Source of the DNA: an uncultured Bacilli bacterium | GTDB lineage: Bacteria; Bacillota_I; Bacilli_A; RF39; UBA660 | NCBI GenBank assembly: GCA_944358735.1 | Contig: CALVRT010000062.1 | Coordinates: forward strand, 1-43,126 | Direction of reading: 5' to 3' | DNA length: 43,126 bases | In this document: in pieces, positions 1 through 7,640 of the stretch | Layout: every line of letters begins with the position of its first letter | How positions within the stretch are numbered: position 1 is the stretch's first letter | The notes under the pieces: model-generated | The model's input: the letters and a program-made list of their open reading frames with translations, nothing else | Databases searched by the model: none | Told to the model about the DNA's origin: nothing | Program-made: the position numbers and the translations under genes

Positions 1-260
1 AGAAAAGATTTACTAAATTAACAACTGCTGATTTTGCTAATGTATTTTTAAATTTTGATGATAATGATGAAATGGTAAAAAGAACTATTAGAAGTGAAGC
101 TTTTGAAGATGGAATGACTGAAGGAATTTCTAAAGGTAAAACAGAAGAAAAACTAAAAACAGCTAAAAATTTACTAAAATCTGGTATATCAGAAAAAATT
201 ATAAGTGATGCTACCGGACTTTCAAAAGACGAAATTAATGCCATTAAATTAGCTAATTAA
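1..260 (+). CDS. Rpn/PD-(D/E)XK nuclease-family transposase, C-terminal part
   Basis: The frame is open from the left edge of the window (first full codon at base 3), so this is only the end of a longer gene. The visible 85 residues finish with a Gly-Lys-rich linker (EGISKGKTEEKL) and a small helical tail resembling an HTH (NLLKSGISEKIISDATGLSK). This linker plus 'LLKSGIS...I...TGLS..EI' tail is what I know from the C-terminus of Rpn-family recombination-promoting nucleases, also annotated as PD-(D/E)XK nuclease-family transposases. The nuclease core lies outside the window and cannot be checked. It converges on the capA-like gene, with a shared hairpin between them. Family call is from recognition of the tail only. 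Confidence 0.6.
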   Translation, partial: KRFTKLTTADFANVFLNFDDNDEMVKRTIRSEAFEDGMTEGISKGKTEEKLKTAKNLLKSGISEKIISDATGLSKDEINAIKLAN

Positions 261-295
261 ATAAACTAGTTTAAAATAAAAAGTGACACAAGATA

Positions 296-320
296 AAAAG
301 CACCTTAAGCGGGTGCTTTT
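296..320. terminator. Bidirectional rho-independent terminator
   Basis: A 9-bp stem (AAAAGCACC at 296-304 with GGTGCTTTT at 312-320) and a 7-nt loop lie between two convergent genes. It overlaps the stop codon of the minus-strand capA-like gene. A T-rich tail follows on both strands. Confidence 0.8.
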
Positions 321-1453
321 ACTTTAATATTTTCATCATACATTTTTACAACACTACTATATTTATCATATAAACGTTTATAATCACTATTATAATCAGT
401 ATTCATTTTGCTAAAAGGTATTACTTTAAAATCATACCATTTACTTCCTTTTTTATAATAATTGTAAAGTAGTTCATTATTTAAATTTTCTAAAGTAATA
501 CTTGTTTTCTTTCCTTTGGTTTTTTTGACAATATCAACACTTGTCATTAATTCAACCATAGTATTATAATCATTATTTGTACTTTGAGCAGAAATAAAGT
601 TGCCTAAAGAATAAATAACTAAAGTATCATCGATAAAAGTAATTGGTTCTATTATATGAGGATGTGTACCAATAATAATATCAACACCTAAAGATGCTAA
701 ATATTCAGCTTGCCTTTTTTGTTCAGCACTTGGCTCTGTTTGATACTCCGTACCCCAGTGCATTGACACTAATAAAACATCGACTTTATCCCGAACCTTT
801 TCAACATCACTTTTAACCTTTTCATCACTATAAAGGTTAACTAAATAATCTTTACCTTCGGGAACTGAAATTCCATTAGTACCATAAGTATAAGCTAAAA
901 GTGTATAAGTAATATTATTTTTTTCAAATATTTCTATTTCATCAGCTTCTTCTTCACTACAGTAACTACCAGCAGATAAAACATTTTCTTTACTATTCCA
1001 ATATTCACAAGAATTTATTACAGCTGTTTCTCCTCTATCTAAAGTATGATTATTAGCTAAACTAACTAAATTAAAGCCAGCATCTAGCATTGCGTCACCA
1101 AACTCCTGTGGACTATTAAATGTAGGATAATCAGAAAGGCCAATTGAAGTTCCCCCTAAAATACTTTCTTGATTATAAAAAGCTAAATCATAATTCTCGA
1201 CAATTGGTTTAATTAGCTCTAATTGACTAGTAAAATCATAAGTACCATTTTTATAGCCATCGTTATAAAGAGAACTATGTAGTAAAGCATCCCCAACCAT
1301 TACTAAACTAAGTTTATTTGTTTCTTCTTTTATTTCGGATTTTTCAGTTTTTGTTTCATCTTTTGTTTCTGGCTTGTCCACTAATCTCGTTAAAAAGAAA
1401 ATGGCTAAAGCCCCTATTATTACAGCTAAAATCACTACTACTATTTTTTTCAT
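305..1453 (-). CDS. CapA-family membrane-anchored metallophosphoesterase
   Basis: The 382-residue product starts with one transmembrane helix (residues 4-21) and a charged linker, then a CapA/PgsA-type calcineurin-like domain outside the cell. Visible metal-site motifs, in order, are VGDALLH, YNQES, LANNHTLDRG, SMHWGTEY, IGTHPHIIEP and YSLGNFIS. Family members act in poly-gamma-glutamate capsule synthesis or cell-envelope phosphoester chemistry, but no pgsB/C or capsule genes are nearby, so the substrate is unknown. The ATG overlaps the stop of the upstream lipoprotein gene (TAATG), suggesting translational coupling. It is the last gene of the cls-lipoprotein-capA unit. Confidence 0.85.
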   Translation of the reverse strand: MKKIVVVILAVIIGALAIFFLTRLVDKPETKDETKTEKSEIKEETNKLSLVMVGDALLHSSLYNDGYKNGTYDFTSQLELIKPIVENYDLAFYNQESILGGTSIGLSDYPTFNSPQEFGDAMLDAGFNLVSLANNHTLDRGETAVINSCEYWNSKENVLSAGSYCSEEEADEIEIFEKNNITYTLLAYTYGTNGISVPEGKDYLVNLYSDEKVKSDVEKVRDKVDVLLVSMHWGTEYQTEPSAEQKRQAEYLASLGVDIIIGTHPHIIEPITFIDDTLVIYSLGNFISAQSTNNDYNTMVELMTSVDIVKKTKGKKTSITLENLNNELLYNYYKKGSKWYDFKVIPFSKMNTDYNSDYKRLYDKYSSVVKMYDENIKVKAPA

Positions 1454-1722
1454 TATTCACAAACTCCACCATTATTTTCAATATAATTATTTAAAGCTTC
1501 TTTAGCTTCTTCATTAGTCGTTGTACTAGTAAAATAAGTACCATTTAGTTCATCAATTGTAGATGAGCTTTGTTTTTCACCATCTATTGTTAAACTTTCA
1601 ATTATTCCATCTTTTAAAGTATAAACTTCTTCAAGGCCATTATTTTGACAAGTTACTTCTTCACCACTTGTGCACCCTGAAAGCAATAAAGCTAAACCAC
1701 CTAATAATAATACTTTCCTCAT
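1453..1722 (-). CDS. Small lipoprotein of unknown function
   Basis: The 89-residue product begins MRKVLLLGGLALLLSGC, a textbook lipoprotein signal peptide with lipobox LLSGC (Cys17). A longer frame opens further upstream, but I chose the ATG at 1722 because an excellent Shine-Dalgarno (AGGAGGTGAG) lies just before it and the signal peptide starts there. The mature part is about 70 residues, acidic, with two further cysteines that could pair. No family recognised. It sits 11 bp after the cardiolipin synthase stop and overlaps the capA-like start by one base, so the three genes look like one operon. Confidence 0.75.
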   Translation of the reverse strand: MRKVLLLGGLALLLSGCTSGEEVTCQNNGLEEVYTLKDGIIESLTIDGEKQSSSTIDELNGTYFTSTTTNEEAKEALNNYIENNGGVCE

Positions 1723-1733
1723 TTTCTCACCTC

Positions 1734-3260
1734 CTACATTAAAGGCGCGAAAGCCTTTAGTATTTGCATCCATAATTTATATAAATAATTGGCTTTTTTC
1801 TTCTTTATTTTAACTTTTTGACTCTCATCAATTGTTTTCAAAAAATCCTCTTTAACATCATTAATCATTTTACTCATATAAAGCCAAACGCCACATTCAA
1901 AATGTAAATATAAACTACGATAATCTAAATTAACCGTTCCAACTGTTACATATTCATCATCAACAATAAAAGTTTTAGAATGAATAAACCCCGGAGTATA
2001 TTCATAAATTTCCACACCAGCTTTTATTAATTCTTCATAATAAGTTTTAGTCACCATATTGACAATCTTTTTATCAGGTATACCTGGAGTAATTATTTTA
2101 ACTTCAACTCCATTTTTAGCAGCCAATTGTAAAGCCGTACTCATCTCATTACCAATAATTAAATAAGGCGTTGTTATATAAATGTATTTTTTAGCTTTAC
2201 TTATCAAATTTAAATATATATTTTCCCCAACGGCTTCATTATCCCAAGGATTATCATCATAAGGCGCGACATAACCATCTAAATAAAATTCACCTTCTTT
2301 ATTTTGATAGTTTAAAAAATTACTATCTGTTTTATTAATGTAATTCCACATTGCTAGAAATTGAATAGTTAAACTCCAAACCGCATCGCCTTTTAACATA
2401 ATTCCATTATCTTTCCAATAACCAAATTTAGAGCCTTTGTTAATATATTCGTCGGCTATATTAATACCACCAGTAAAACCAACCTTACCATCGATAACGA
2501 CGATTTTCCTATGGTCACGATTATTAACTCGGTTTCTTAAAAAAGGAACAAATTTATTAAAAGAACAAGCTTTAATCCCATAACTTTCTAACTCTTTATA
2601 GTATTTACCAGGAAGGGAGAAAATACACCCTAAATCATCATAAATAAATCTTACTTCAACGCCTTCTTTTACTTTTTCTTTTAAAATTTCTAAAATACTA
2701 CTCCACATTTCACCAGGTTTAACAATAAAAAATTCCATAAAAATAAACTTTTTAGCCTGTTTTAAATTTTCCTTTAAGGTTTCAAAATAATCAGTTCCAT
2801 CTTTTAAATAGTTAGCCTGTGTATTTTGATAAATATAATTATGTGCCCATGACTGAATATAACTAGCTTGCAGAAAAGCATCCTTGTTTTCCATTTTTAA
2901 TTTTTCCATTACCTCAATATCTTGCCGCGCATATTTAGCTTCACGGTAATAAATTTCCATTAATCTTTTCCGCTCGTGTTTGCCAAGCTGACTACCACCA
3001 AATACTAAATAAATGATAATTCCTAACATAGGAACAATCAATAAAACTACTATCCAGGCAATTTTATAACCCGGATTAGAATTACCACCAATGATATAAA
3101 AAGCCATTAAAATTCCTAATATTTCACTTAAAATATAATAATATATATAATAATCATTAATATCAAGAACTAATGATAAAATAAAATATATTTGTAAAAT
3201 AATTAAAAAAGCAACAATAAACGCTCGGTGCGTTATTACGTTTAATATTTTTTTTAACAT
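1734..3260 (-). CDS. cls: Cardiolipin synthase
   Basis: The 508-residue enzyme of the phospholipase D superfamily joins two phosphatidylglycerol molecules to give cardiolipin at the membrane. The N-terminus has hydrophobic helices at about residues 12-30, 40-57 and 66-87. Two HKD catalytic motifs follow: H250/K252/D257 in HRKIVVID and H427/K429/D434 in HSKTFIVDD, each trailed by the usual GG(I)NI and GTVNLDYRS segments. Length and layout match Firmicutes Cls. A promoter and SD (AGGGTGAGG) lie just upstream, and the lipoprotein gene follows after 11 bp. Confidence 0.95.
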   Translation of the reverse strand: MLKKILNVITHRAFIVAFLIILQIYFILSLVLDINDYYIYYYILSEILGILMAFYIIGGNSNPGYKIAWIVVLLIVPMLGIIIYLVFGGSQLGKHERKRLMEIYYREAKYARQDIEVMEKLKMENKDAFLQASYIQSWAHNYIYQNTQANYLKDGTDYFETLKENLKQAKKFIFMEFFIVKPGEMWSSILEILKEKVKEGVEVRFIYDDLGCIFSLPGKYYKELESYGIKACSFNKFVPFLRNRVNNRDHRKIVVIDGKVGFTGGINIADEYINKGSKFGYWKDNGIMLKGDAVWSLTIQFLAMWNYINKTDSNFLNYQNKEGEFYLDGYVAPYDDNPWDNEAVGENIYLNLISKAKKYIYITTPYLIIGNEMSTALQLAAKNGVEVKIITPGIPDKKIVNMVTKTYYEELIKAGVEIYEYTPGFIHSKTFIVDDEYVTVGTVNLDYRSLYLHFECGVWLYMSKMINDVKEDFLKTIDESQKVKIKKKKANYLYKLWMQILKAFAPLM

Positions 3261-3280
3261 CTTAACCTCACCCTAATAAC

Positions 3281-3286
3281 ATTATA
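3281..3286 (-). promoter_or_regulatory. Promoter -10 box for the cls operon
   Basis: A perfect TATAAT lies on the minus strand about 20 bases before the cls start. The -35 at 17-bp spacing is only TTTTAT, so the promoter is judged mainly on its -10. Confidence 0.5.
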
Positions 3287-3310
3287 CTCTATTTTATGAA
3301 AAAATAAAAG

Positions 3311-3332
3311 AAAAAGCCCGATTATTCGGACT
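3311..3332 (-). terminator. Terminator of the mraZ-PBP operon
   Basis: Stem AGTCCG/CGGGCT (3327-3332 with 3315-3320) with a 6-nt loop, followed on the minus strand by TTTTT and more T-rich sequence. It overlaps the PBP stop codon and separates the dcw operon from cls. Confidence 0.85.
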
Positions 3333-5484
3333 CTTCATATTTATTTGATAAAGTTATTTTAACTTCACCAGTTACCGTATCACCAGCTTTAATACTTTGA
3401 CTGGTAACATAGCCATAACCATCTATTTGATATTCATAGTCTAAAGCATCCATTAAATTAATAACTTCACTCCTAGAATATCCAGTTAAATCAGGCATTT
3501 TTCCTTTATCACCATTAGTAATTAAGAATACTTTATCATAAGATAAAACTTTACTATCCTTTTTAGGATATTGGTCGATTACTTTATCACCACTACCAAT
3601 AGTAATAACTTTTATCTTGTCAGCTTCTAGTTCAGCTTTAACAATATCAGTCTTTTGATTAGTATAAGAATCTAATGTTATAAGCTTAACTTCATCTTCT
3701 TCACTACTATTATCACTAAACATATTTCTATATTTAGCAATATTCTTCATTAAATTATTAACAGCATCACTAACAGTAATTGACGAACCAACATTTGGTT
3801 GTTTTACAGCCGCATAAATAATAATTTCTGGGTCATCTTTTGGATACATACCAGCAAAGGAATAAATGTAGTTAGTATCACCAGTTAAATATCCACCTCT
3901 TTTATCATCATATATTTGAGCGGTACCAGTTTTACCAATAACATCAAAACCATCTATTTTATAACGTCTTCCAGAAGCAGCAGGGTCATCACTATTAACG
4001 ACATTATACATTAAATCTTTGATTGTATTAATAGTATTTTGGCTAACTATTTGCTTACTTTCTTCAACCTTTCTTTTATAAGTCGTTTCTCCAGTATTCA
4101 CATTAACTATTTTTTTAACGACATGTGGTGTTAGTTTTTTTCCATTATTAGCAATTAAAGTTAAGGCTTGAAGGTGCTGGATAGCTGTAGTATTTATACC
4201 TTGTCCAAAAGCCGCATTAGCAACTTCAACCGGATATTTAAAATCAAGGTCACCAGCAACTTCTCTGGCTAAATCAACACCAGTTAAAGTACCAAAGCCA
4301 TAATCTCGAAGACAAGCTTTCAAATCATCACGGCTAATAAATTTATCTATCATATTAACCACACCAACGTTACTAGAGTATTCATAACCCTTATCAAAAG
4401 TAATTGTTCCCCAACCTGTATTATTCCAGTCTCTAATTGTCGCATCGGCAACATCTATTGAACCTGATTTAAAGGTTTCCCCGCCGTTATATGTACCCTT
4501 TTCCATCGCACACATATAAGTATAAGTTTTCATTGTTGACCCTGGTTCAAAAGCATAAGAAACTAAAGGGTTTTCATAACTAGTAATATCTCTTGTATTA
4601 GGGTTGAATGAAGGAATTGAACCTGACGCTAGAATATCGCCGGTTTTCGCATCCATAACTCCAATAACAGCCCACTCTGGGTCAAATCTTTCAGCTATAT
4701 TAGATATTTCGGTTTCAACAAATCTTTGAATTGAAGAATCTAAAGTTAAATAAATATCACTACCATCTAAAGCATCGGTTCTTGTTTCTGGCGTATCAGG
4801 AATCCTATATCCAAACCGGTCTTGTTGATAAGATAAATAACCATCTGTACCTTTTAATAAGTCATCATATTTAGCTTCAATACCAAGTTCCCCATCAATA
4901 CTAGTAACAATTTTTCCATTAACTTCCTTTTCATTGGTTTTGGCATAACCTAAAATATAAGAAGCAAAATTACCATTAGGATAATAACGTTTATAATCTT
5001 CTTCAAAATCAATACCATCAAGTTCTAGTTCTTCAATTTCACTTTTTTTAAGTTCAGTAATATTTTTACCAATATTACCAAGCTCGACTTGATATTTACC
5101 ATCTTCTTTACCTTCTTCTAGTCTTTTTTTAATATCGGCTTCATCGCCTTCAAGAGCTACGGCCAAAGCTTTAGCTGTACTTTCAATATTTTTTACGTAA
5201 TTACCTTCTTTACGTTCAGGGTCAAGATACGCAATTAAGGTGTAAGAAGTTACATTTTGAGCAAGGATATTTCCTGTAGCATCAAATATTGTTCCTCTTT
5301 TTGCTGTCAAAACTCTTGATACGGTATTACGATTAGAAGCAAATTCTTTTAAATTTATTCCATTAACGGTTGGCGACAAAGCTAAATAAATATATCTTAC
5401 AAACAATATAAAAATAAGCACGAAAAAAACAAAAAAGATTATTTGCGGAAATTTCCAAGTTTTTCTTCTTTGTTTTTTCTTCAC
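3322..5484 (-). CDS. PASTA-domain penicillin-binding protein 2 (FtsI/PBP2x-like transpeptidase)
   Basis: The 720-residue class B PBP crosslinks peptidoglycan at the septum. A cytoplasmic Lys/Arg-rich start is followed by one transmembrane helix (12-34), a PBP dimerisation domain (about 55-220) and a transpeptidase domain. The catalytic motifs are S316-T-M-K319, S370-S-N372 and K518-T-G520. Two C-terminal PASTA repeats (about 600-720) include 'MPDLTGYSRSEVINLMDAL'. The start is GTG at 5484, before which an AAGGTG SD is seen. It follows ftsL by 14 bp and ends the dcw operon, which stops here instead of continuing to mraY/murD. Confidence 0.95.
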   Translation of the reverse strand: MKKKQRRKTWKFPQIIFFVFFVLIFILFVRYIYLALSPTVNGINLKEFASNRNTVSRVLTAKRGTIFDATGNILAQNVTSYTLIAYLDPERKEGNYVKNIESTAKALAVALEGDEADIKKRLEEGKEDGKYQVELGNIGKNITELKKSEIEELELDGIDFEEDYKRYYPNGNFASYILGYAKTNEKEVNGKIVTSIDGELGIEAKYDDLLKGTDGYLSYQQDRFGYRIPDTPETRTDALDGSDIYLTLDSSIQRFVETEISNIAERFDPEWAVIGVMDAKTGDILASGSIPSFNPNTRDITSYENPLVSYAFEPGSTMKTYTYMCAMEKGTYNGGETFKSGSIDVADATIRDWNNTGWGTITFDKGYEYSSNVGVVNMIDKFISRDDLKACLRDYGFGTLTGVDLAREVAGDLDFKYPVEVANAAFGQGINTTAIQHLQALTLIANNGKKLTPHVVKKIVNVNTGETTYKRKVEESKQIVSQNTINTIKDLMYNVVNSDDPAASGRRYKIDGFDVIGKTGTAQIYDDKRGGYLTGDTNYIYSFAGMYPKDDPEIIIYAAVKQPNVGSSITVSDAVNNLMKNIAKYRNMFSDNSSEEDEVKLITLDSYTNQKTDIVKAELEADKIKVITIGSGDKVIDQYPKKDSKVLSYDKVFLITNGDKGKMPDLTGYSRSEVINLMDALDYEYQIDGYGYVTSQSIKAGDTVTGEVKITLSNKYEESE

Positions 5485-5498
5485 TTATTTCACCTTCT

Positions 5499-5795
5499 TT
5501 ATTCGTCAATAACAACTATATTATCATTATTATACGCTAGTCCCATATCTTTGACAACATCACTAACGTTTTCAAATGAAGTAAGTTCATTAACTTTCAT
5601 TGTCAAACTTTCATTAGTTTTTTCTTGGTTATCAATATTATAATTCATCTCTTCAATACTCATTTTCATTTCACCAATAAACGCACCACAAAAGATTTTT
5701 AAAGAAATAGTAAATACAAGGGCGATAACGCCATACATATATAATAGTCTTTCACCTTTTGTGATTTTTATTTTTGCACTTTTCTTTCTAGCCAT
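5499..5795 (-). CDS. ftsL: Cell-division protein FtsL
   Basis: A 98-residue bitopic protein: basic N-terminus, one transmembrane helix (about 18-38), then a short predicted coiled coil (about 45-80). Sequence is poorly conserved in this family, so the call rests on size, topology and position between rsmH (1-bp gap) and the PBP gene. In the family it bridges DivIC/FtsB and the septal PBP/FtsW complex. DivIC would look similar but is not normally placed here. Confidence 0.8.
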   Translation of the reverse strand: MARKKSAKIKITKGERLLYMYGVIALVFTISLKIFCGAFIGEMKMSIEEMNYNIDNQEKTNESLTMKVNELTSFENVSDVVKDMGLAYNNDNIVVIDE

Positions 5796-5796
5796 C

Positions 5797-6699
5797 TTAT
5801 CTAACCCTTTCTATTACCCGAAGCCTTGCACTTCTAGCACGGTAATTTTCTTCTATTTCTTCTTTTGTCGGTGTAAGAGAAGCAATCACTTTATATTTTG
5901 GTAAATATTTATCAGGAATAATGGGCATCCCCGAAAGTTCCTTTGGTAATGTACTAACCTCTTTAAAAATATGCTTACAAATGCGGTCTTCCAAAGAATG
6001 AAATGTAATAACACATATCCTACCGCCAACACTAATAATATCTAAAGCATCATTTAAAGCTTTTTCAAAGACACCAAGTTCATTATTAACTTCAATTCTA
6101 ATTGCTTGAAAAACTTTTCGGGCGGGATGCCCTTTTCGGCGGTATTTTTCAGGGACACTTTCTTTAATAATTTCCGCAAGCTCTAAAGTTGTTTTAACAG
6201 GTCTGTTCTTTATAATGTTTTTGGCAATACTTGAAGCATATTTTTCTTCACCATATTTATAAAATATTTCTATTAGTTTTTCATAAGGATACCCATTAAC
6301 AACATCATAAGCGCTTAAACTTTGACTAGTATCCATTCGCATATCTAAAGGGGCATCTTTATGAAAACTAAATCCTCTTTCAGCATTATCAAGTTGGGGA
6401 GAAGATACTCCTAAATCAAACAAAACCGCATTAGGAGTTTTTCTTTTATTCATTTCTTTTTTTAAGTTTTCAAAATTAGTATGAATGATTTCATAATTAT
6501 TACCAATTTTCTTTAATTTTTCATTAGCATTTTCAATAGCTATTTTATCTTGGTCAAAAGCATAAAGAAAACCATCTTTTATATTTTTTAATATTAAAGA
6601 GCTATGGCCACCATAACCTAAAGTACAGTCAACGACAATACTGTTTTTATTTAAATTTAAATATTTAACCGCTTCTTCTAATAAAACAGTATTATGCAT
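5797..6699 (-). CDS. rsmH: 16S rRNA (cytosine-1402-N4)-methyltransferase RsmH
   Basis: The 300-residue SAM-dependent enzyme methylates C1402 in the ribosomal decoding centre. It shows the N-terminal HNTVLLEEAV, the SAM-binding segment VDCTLGYGGHS, the family motif FDLGVSSPQLD followed by ERGFSF, and FHSLEDRICK plus RSARLRVIER at the end. A TTG at 6702 could extend it by one residue; the ATG at 6699 is the better family start. The gene overlaps mraZ by 8 bases, inside mraZ's last codons, consistent with coupling in the dcw operon. Confidence 0.95.
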   Translation of the reverse strand: MHNTVLLEEAVKYLNLNKNSIVVDCTLGYGGHSSLILKNIKDGFLYAFDQDKIAIENANEKLKKIGNNYEIIHTNFENLKKEMNKRKTPNAVLFDLGVSSPQLDNAERGFSFHKDAPLDMRMDTSQSLSAYDVVNGYPYEKLIEIFYKYGEEKYASSIAKNIIKNRPVKTTLELAEIIKESVPEKYRRKGHPARKVFQAIRIEVNNELGVFEKALNDALDIISVGGRICVITFHSLEDRICKHIFKEVSTLPKELSGMPIIPDKYLPKYKVIASLTPTKEEIEENYRARSARLRVIERVR

Positions 6700-7126
6700 C
6701 AAACTTACTCATAAATAAATTATCGGCCATATCTGATAAATTATCTTCATTTTCGGTAATAAAATTATTCCATCTTTCTTGGCTCCAGATTTCTAAACGG
6801 TCACCAACCCCGATGATTGTGCAGTCTTTTTGCAGGTCAGCATATTTAATTAGTGGTTGTGATAAATTAATTCGTCCTTGTTTATCAAACTCCATTTTAC
6901 TAGCGCCTGATAAAAAGAAACGCATAAAGTTACGGGCATCTTTAACATTAGGTAAATTTTTATAACTTTGAACAAGTTCTTCCCAGTCATTCGTTTTATA
7001 AACAAATAAGCAGCCATCAAGACCTCTAGTTACAACAAACTGTTCACCTAGTTCATACCTTATTTTTGAAGGGATTGTTAATCTGCCTTTATCATCCATT
7101 GTATGATGATATTCACCCATAAACAC
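6692..7126 (-). CDS. mraZ: Transcriptional regulator MraZ
   Basis: A DNA-binding protein with two SpoVT/AbrB-like domains, each carrying the DxKGR signature: HTMDDKGRLTIP near the start and EFDKQGRINL in the middle. It binds upstream of its own gene and controls the dcw operon. The frame stays open to a GTG at 7159, but that would place the operator repeats inside the coding region. The GTG at 7126 gives the usual MFMGEY start and 144 residues, close to Bacillus MraZ, with GGTGAT as SD. ATG 7120 is a possible alternative. Confidence 0.93.
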   Translation of the reverse strand: MFMGEYHHTMDDKGRLTIPSKIRYELGEQFVVTRGLDGCLFVYKTNDWEELVQSYKNLPNVKDARNFMRFFLSGASKMEFDKQGRINLSQPLIKYADLQKDCTIIGVGDRLEIWSQERWNNFITENEDNLSDMADNLFMSKFDA

Positions 7127-7130
7127 ATTT

Positions 7131-7160
7131 ATCACCCACTTTCCCCCACTTTGTAACACT
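7131..7160 (-). promoter_or_regulatory. MraZ box: three 10-bp direct repeats
   Basis: On the minus strand the sequence reads as three 10-base units starting AGTGTTACAA, AGTGGGGGAA and AGTGGGTGAT. The last two share (A)AAGTGGG at exactly 10-bp spacing; the first is degenerate. This matches the repeated AAAGTG(G/T) or TGGG boxes known for MraZ in Firmicutes/Mollicutes. The boxes lie between the predicted transcription start and the GTG start codon, so binding would block the operon's own transcription. Confidence 0.8.
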
Positions 7161-7170
7161 GTACACCATA

Positions 7171-7199
7171 ATTTTACTATCTAATTATATTTTTGTAAA
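7171..7199 (-). promoter_or_regulatory. Promoter of the mraZ operon
   Basis: TTTACA (7199-7194), a 17-base spacer and TAAAAT (7176-7171) on the minus strand put the start of transcription at about 7164, right before the MraZ boxes. Confidence 0.7.
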
Positions 7200-7284
7200 T
7201 AGTTTTGGGAAAGTTTTTTTAAGAAAAAATGTCAATTTTACACAGAAAAAAACTAATAAATAGATAATTTCTAAATATTAGTTA

Positions 7285-7341
7285 AAAAAGCACGGCCAGC
7301 CCGAGAAAAGCGACGGGTAAATTAGGCTAGCCGTGGTGTTT
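7285..7341. terminator. Strong structured bidirectional terminator
   Basis: Outer stem CACGGC/GCCGTG (7291-7296 with 7330-7335), continued past one mismatch by AGCC/GGCT (7298-7301 with 7325-7328). An alternative inner stem CCCG/CGGG (7300-7303 with 7314-7317) uses two of the same bases. On the minus strand it ends in GCTTTTTT. It separates the small secreted peptide gene from the mraZ promoter, and is larger and more GC-rich than other terminators here. Confidence 0.75.
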
Positions 7342-7438
7342 TATTTATAGTATATAATCATAGATACTATATACTTATTATATATTCAATTATATATATT
7401 AAATTGTAAGGACAAATTATCCAGAATTAGTGATAATA

Positions 7439-7573
7439 TCAAGTCATTTCAATTCCATCTGGAACTTCTGTATCAGCTTGAACTGTTTCGGCAAATGCTT
7501 TGGCCGGAGTATTGACTAAAGCACCCGCTAATAATACTGAAAAAAATTTACAATTTAACTTATATTTTTTCAT
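7439..7573 (-). CDS. Small secreted peptide (44 residues)
   Basis: A short gene with an excellent SD (AAGGAGGAG, 6 bases from the ATG), a candidate promoter upstream and a strong terminator downstream. The peptide opens MKKYKLNCKFFSVLLAGALV, a classical signal peptide with basic start, hydrophobic core and a cleavage site after NTPAKAFA. That leaves a mature acidic peptide of only 16 residues (ETVQADTEVPDGIEMT). I recognise no family. It is either a genuine secreted peptide or the surviving front of a larger exported protein that lost its body; the clean expression signals favour the first, the ordinary signal peptide allows the second. Confidence 0.6.
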   Translation of the reverse strand: MKKYKLNCKFFSVLLAGALVNTPAKAFAETVQADTEVPDGIEMT

Positions 7574-7599
7574 TACACGCTCCTCCTTAATTGCCTTAT

Positions 7600-7628
7600 A
7601 TACTAGCACACTTCCACTAAAAAAGCAA
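7600..7628 (-). promoter_or_regulatory. Candidate promoter of the small peptide gene
   Basis: TTGCTT (7628-7623), 17 bases, then TAGTAT (7605-7600) with an extended -10 TGC directly before it. It lies immediately after the upstream ATPase gene and 27 bases before the peptide start codon. Confidence 0.5.
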
Positions 7629-7640
7629 ATTCATATGAAC

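Noticed and set aside
7285..7341. Possible riboswitch or structured ncRNA
   Set aside because: It sits after, not before, the small peptide gene and ends in a run of T; no known riboswitch core is visible. A large terminator explains it, though the two alternative inner stems remain curious.
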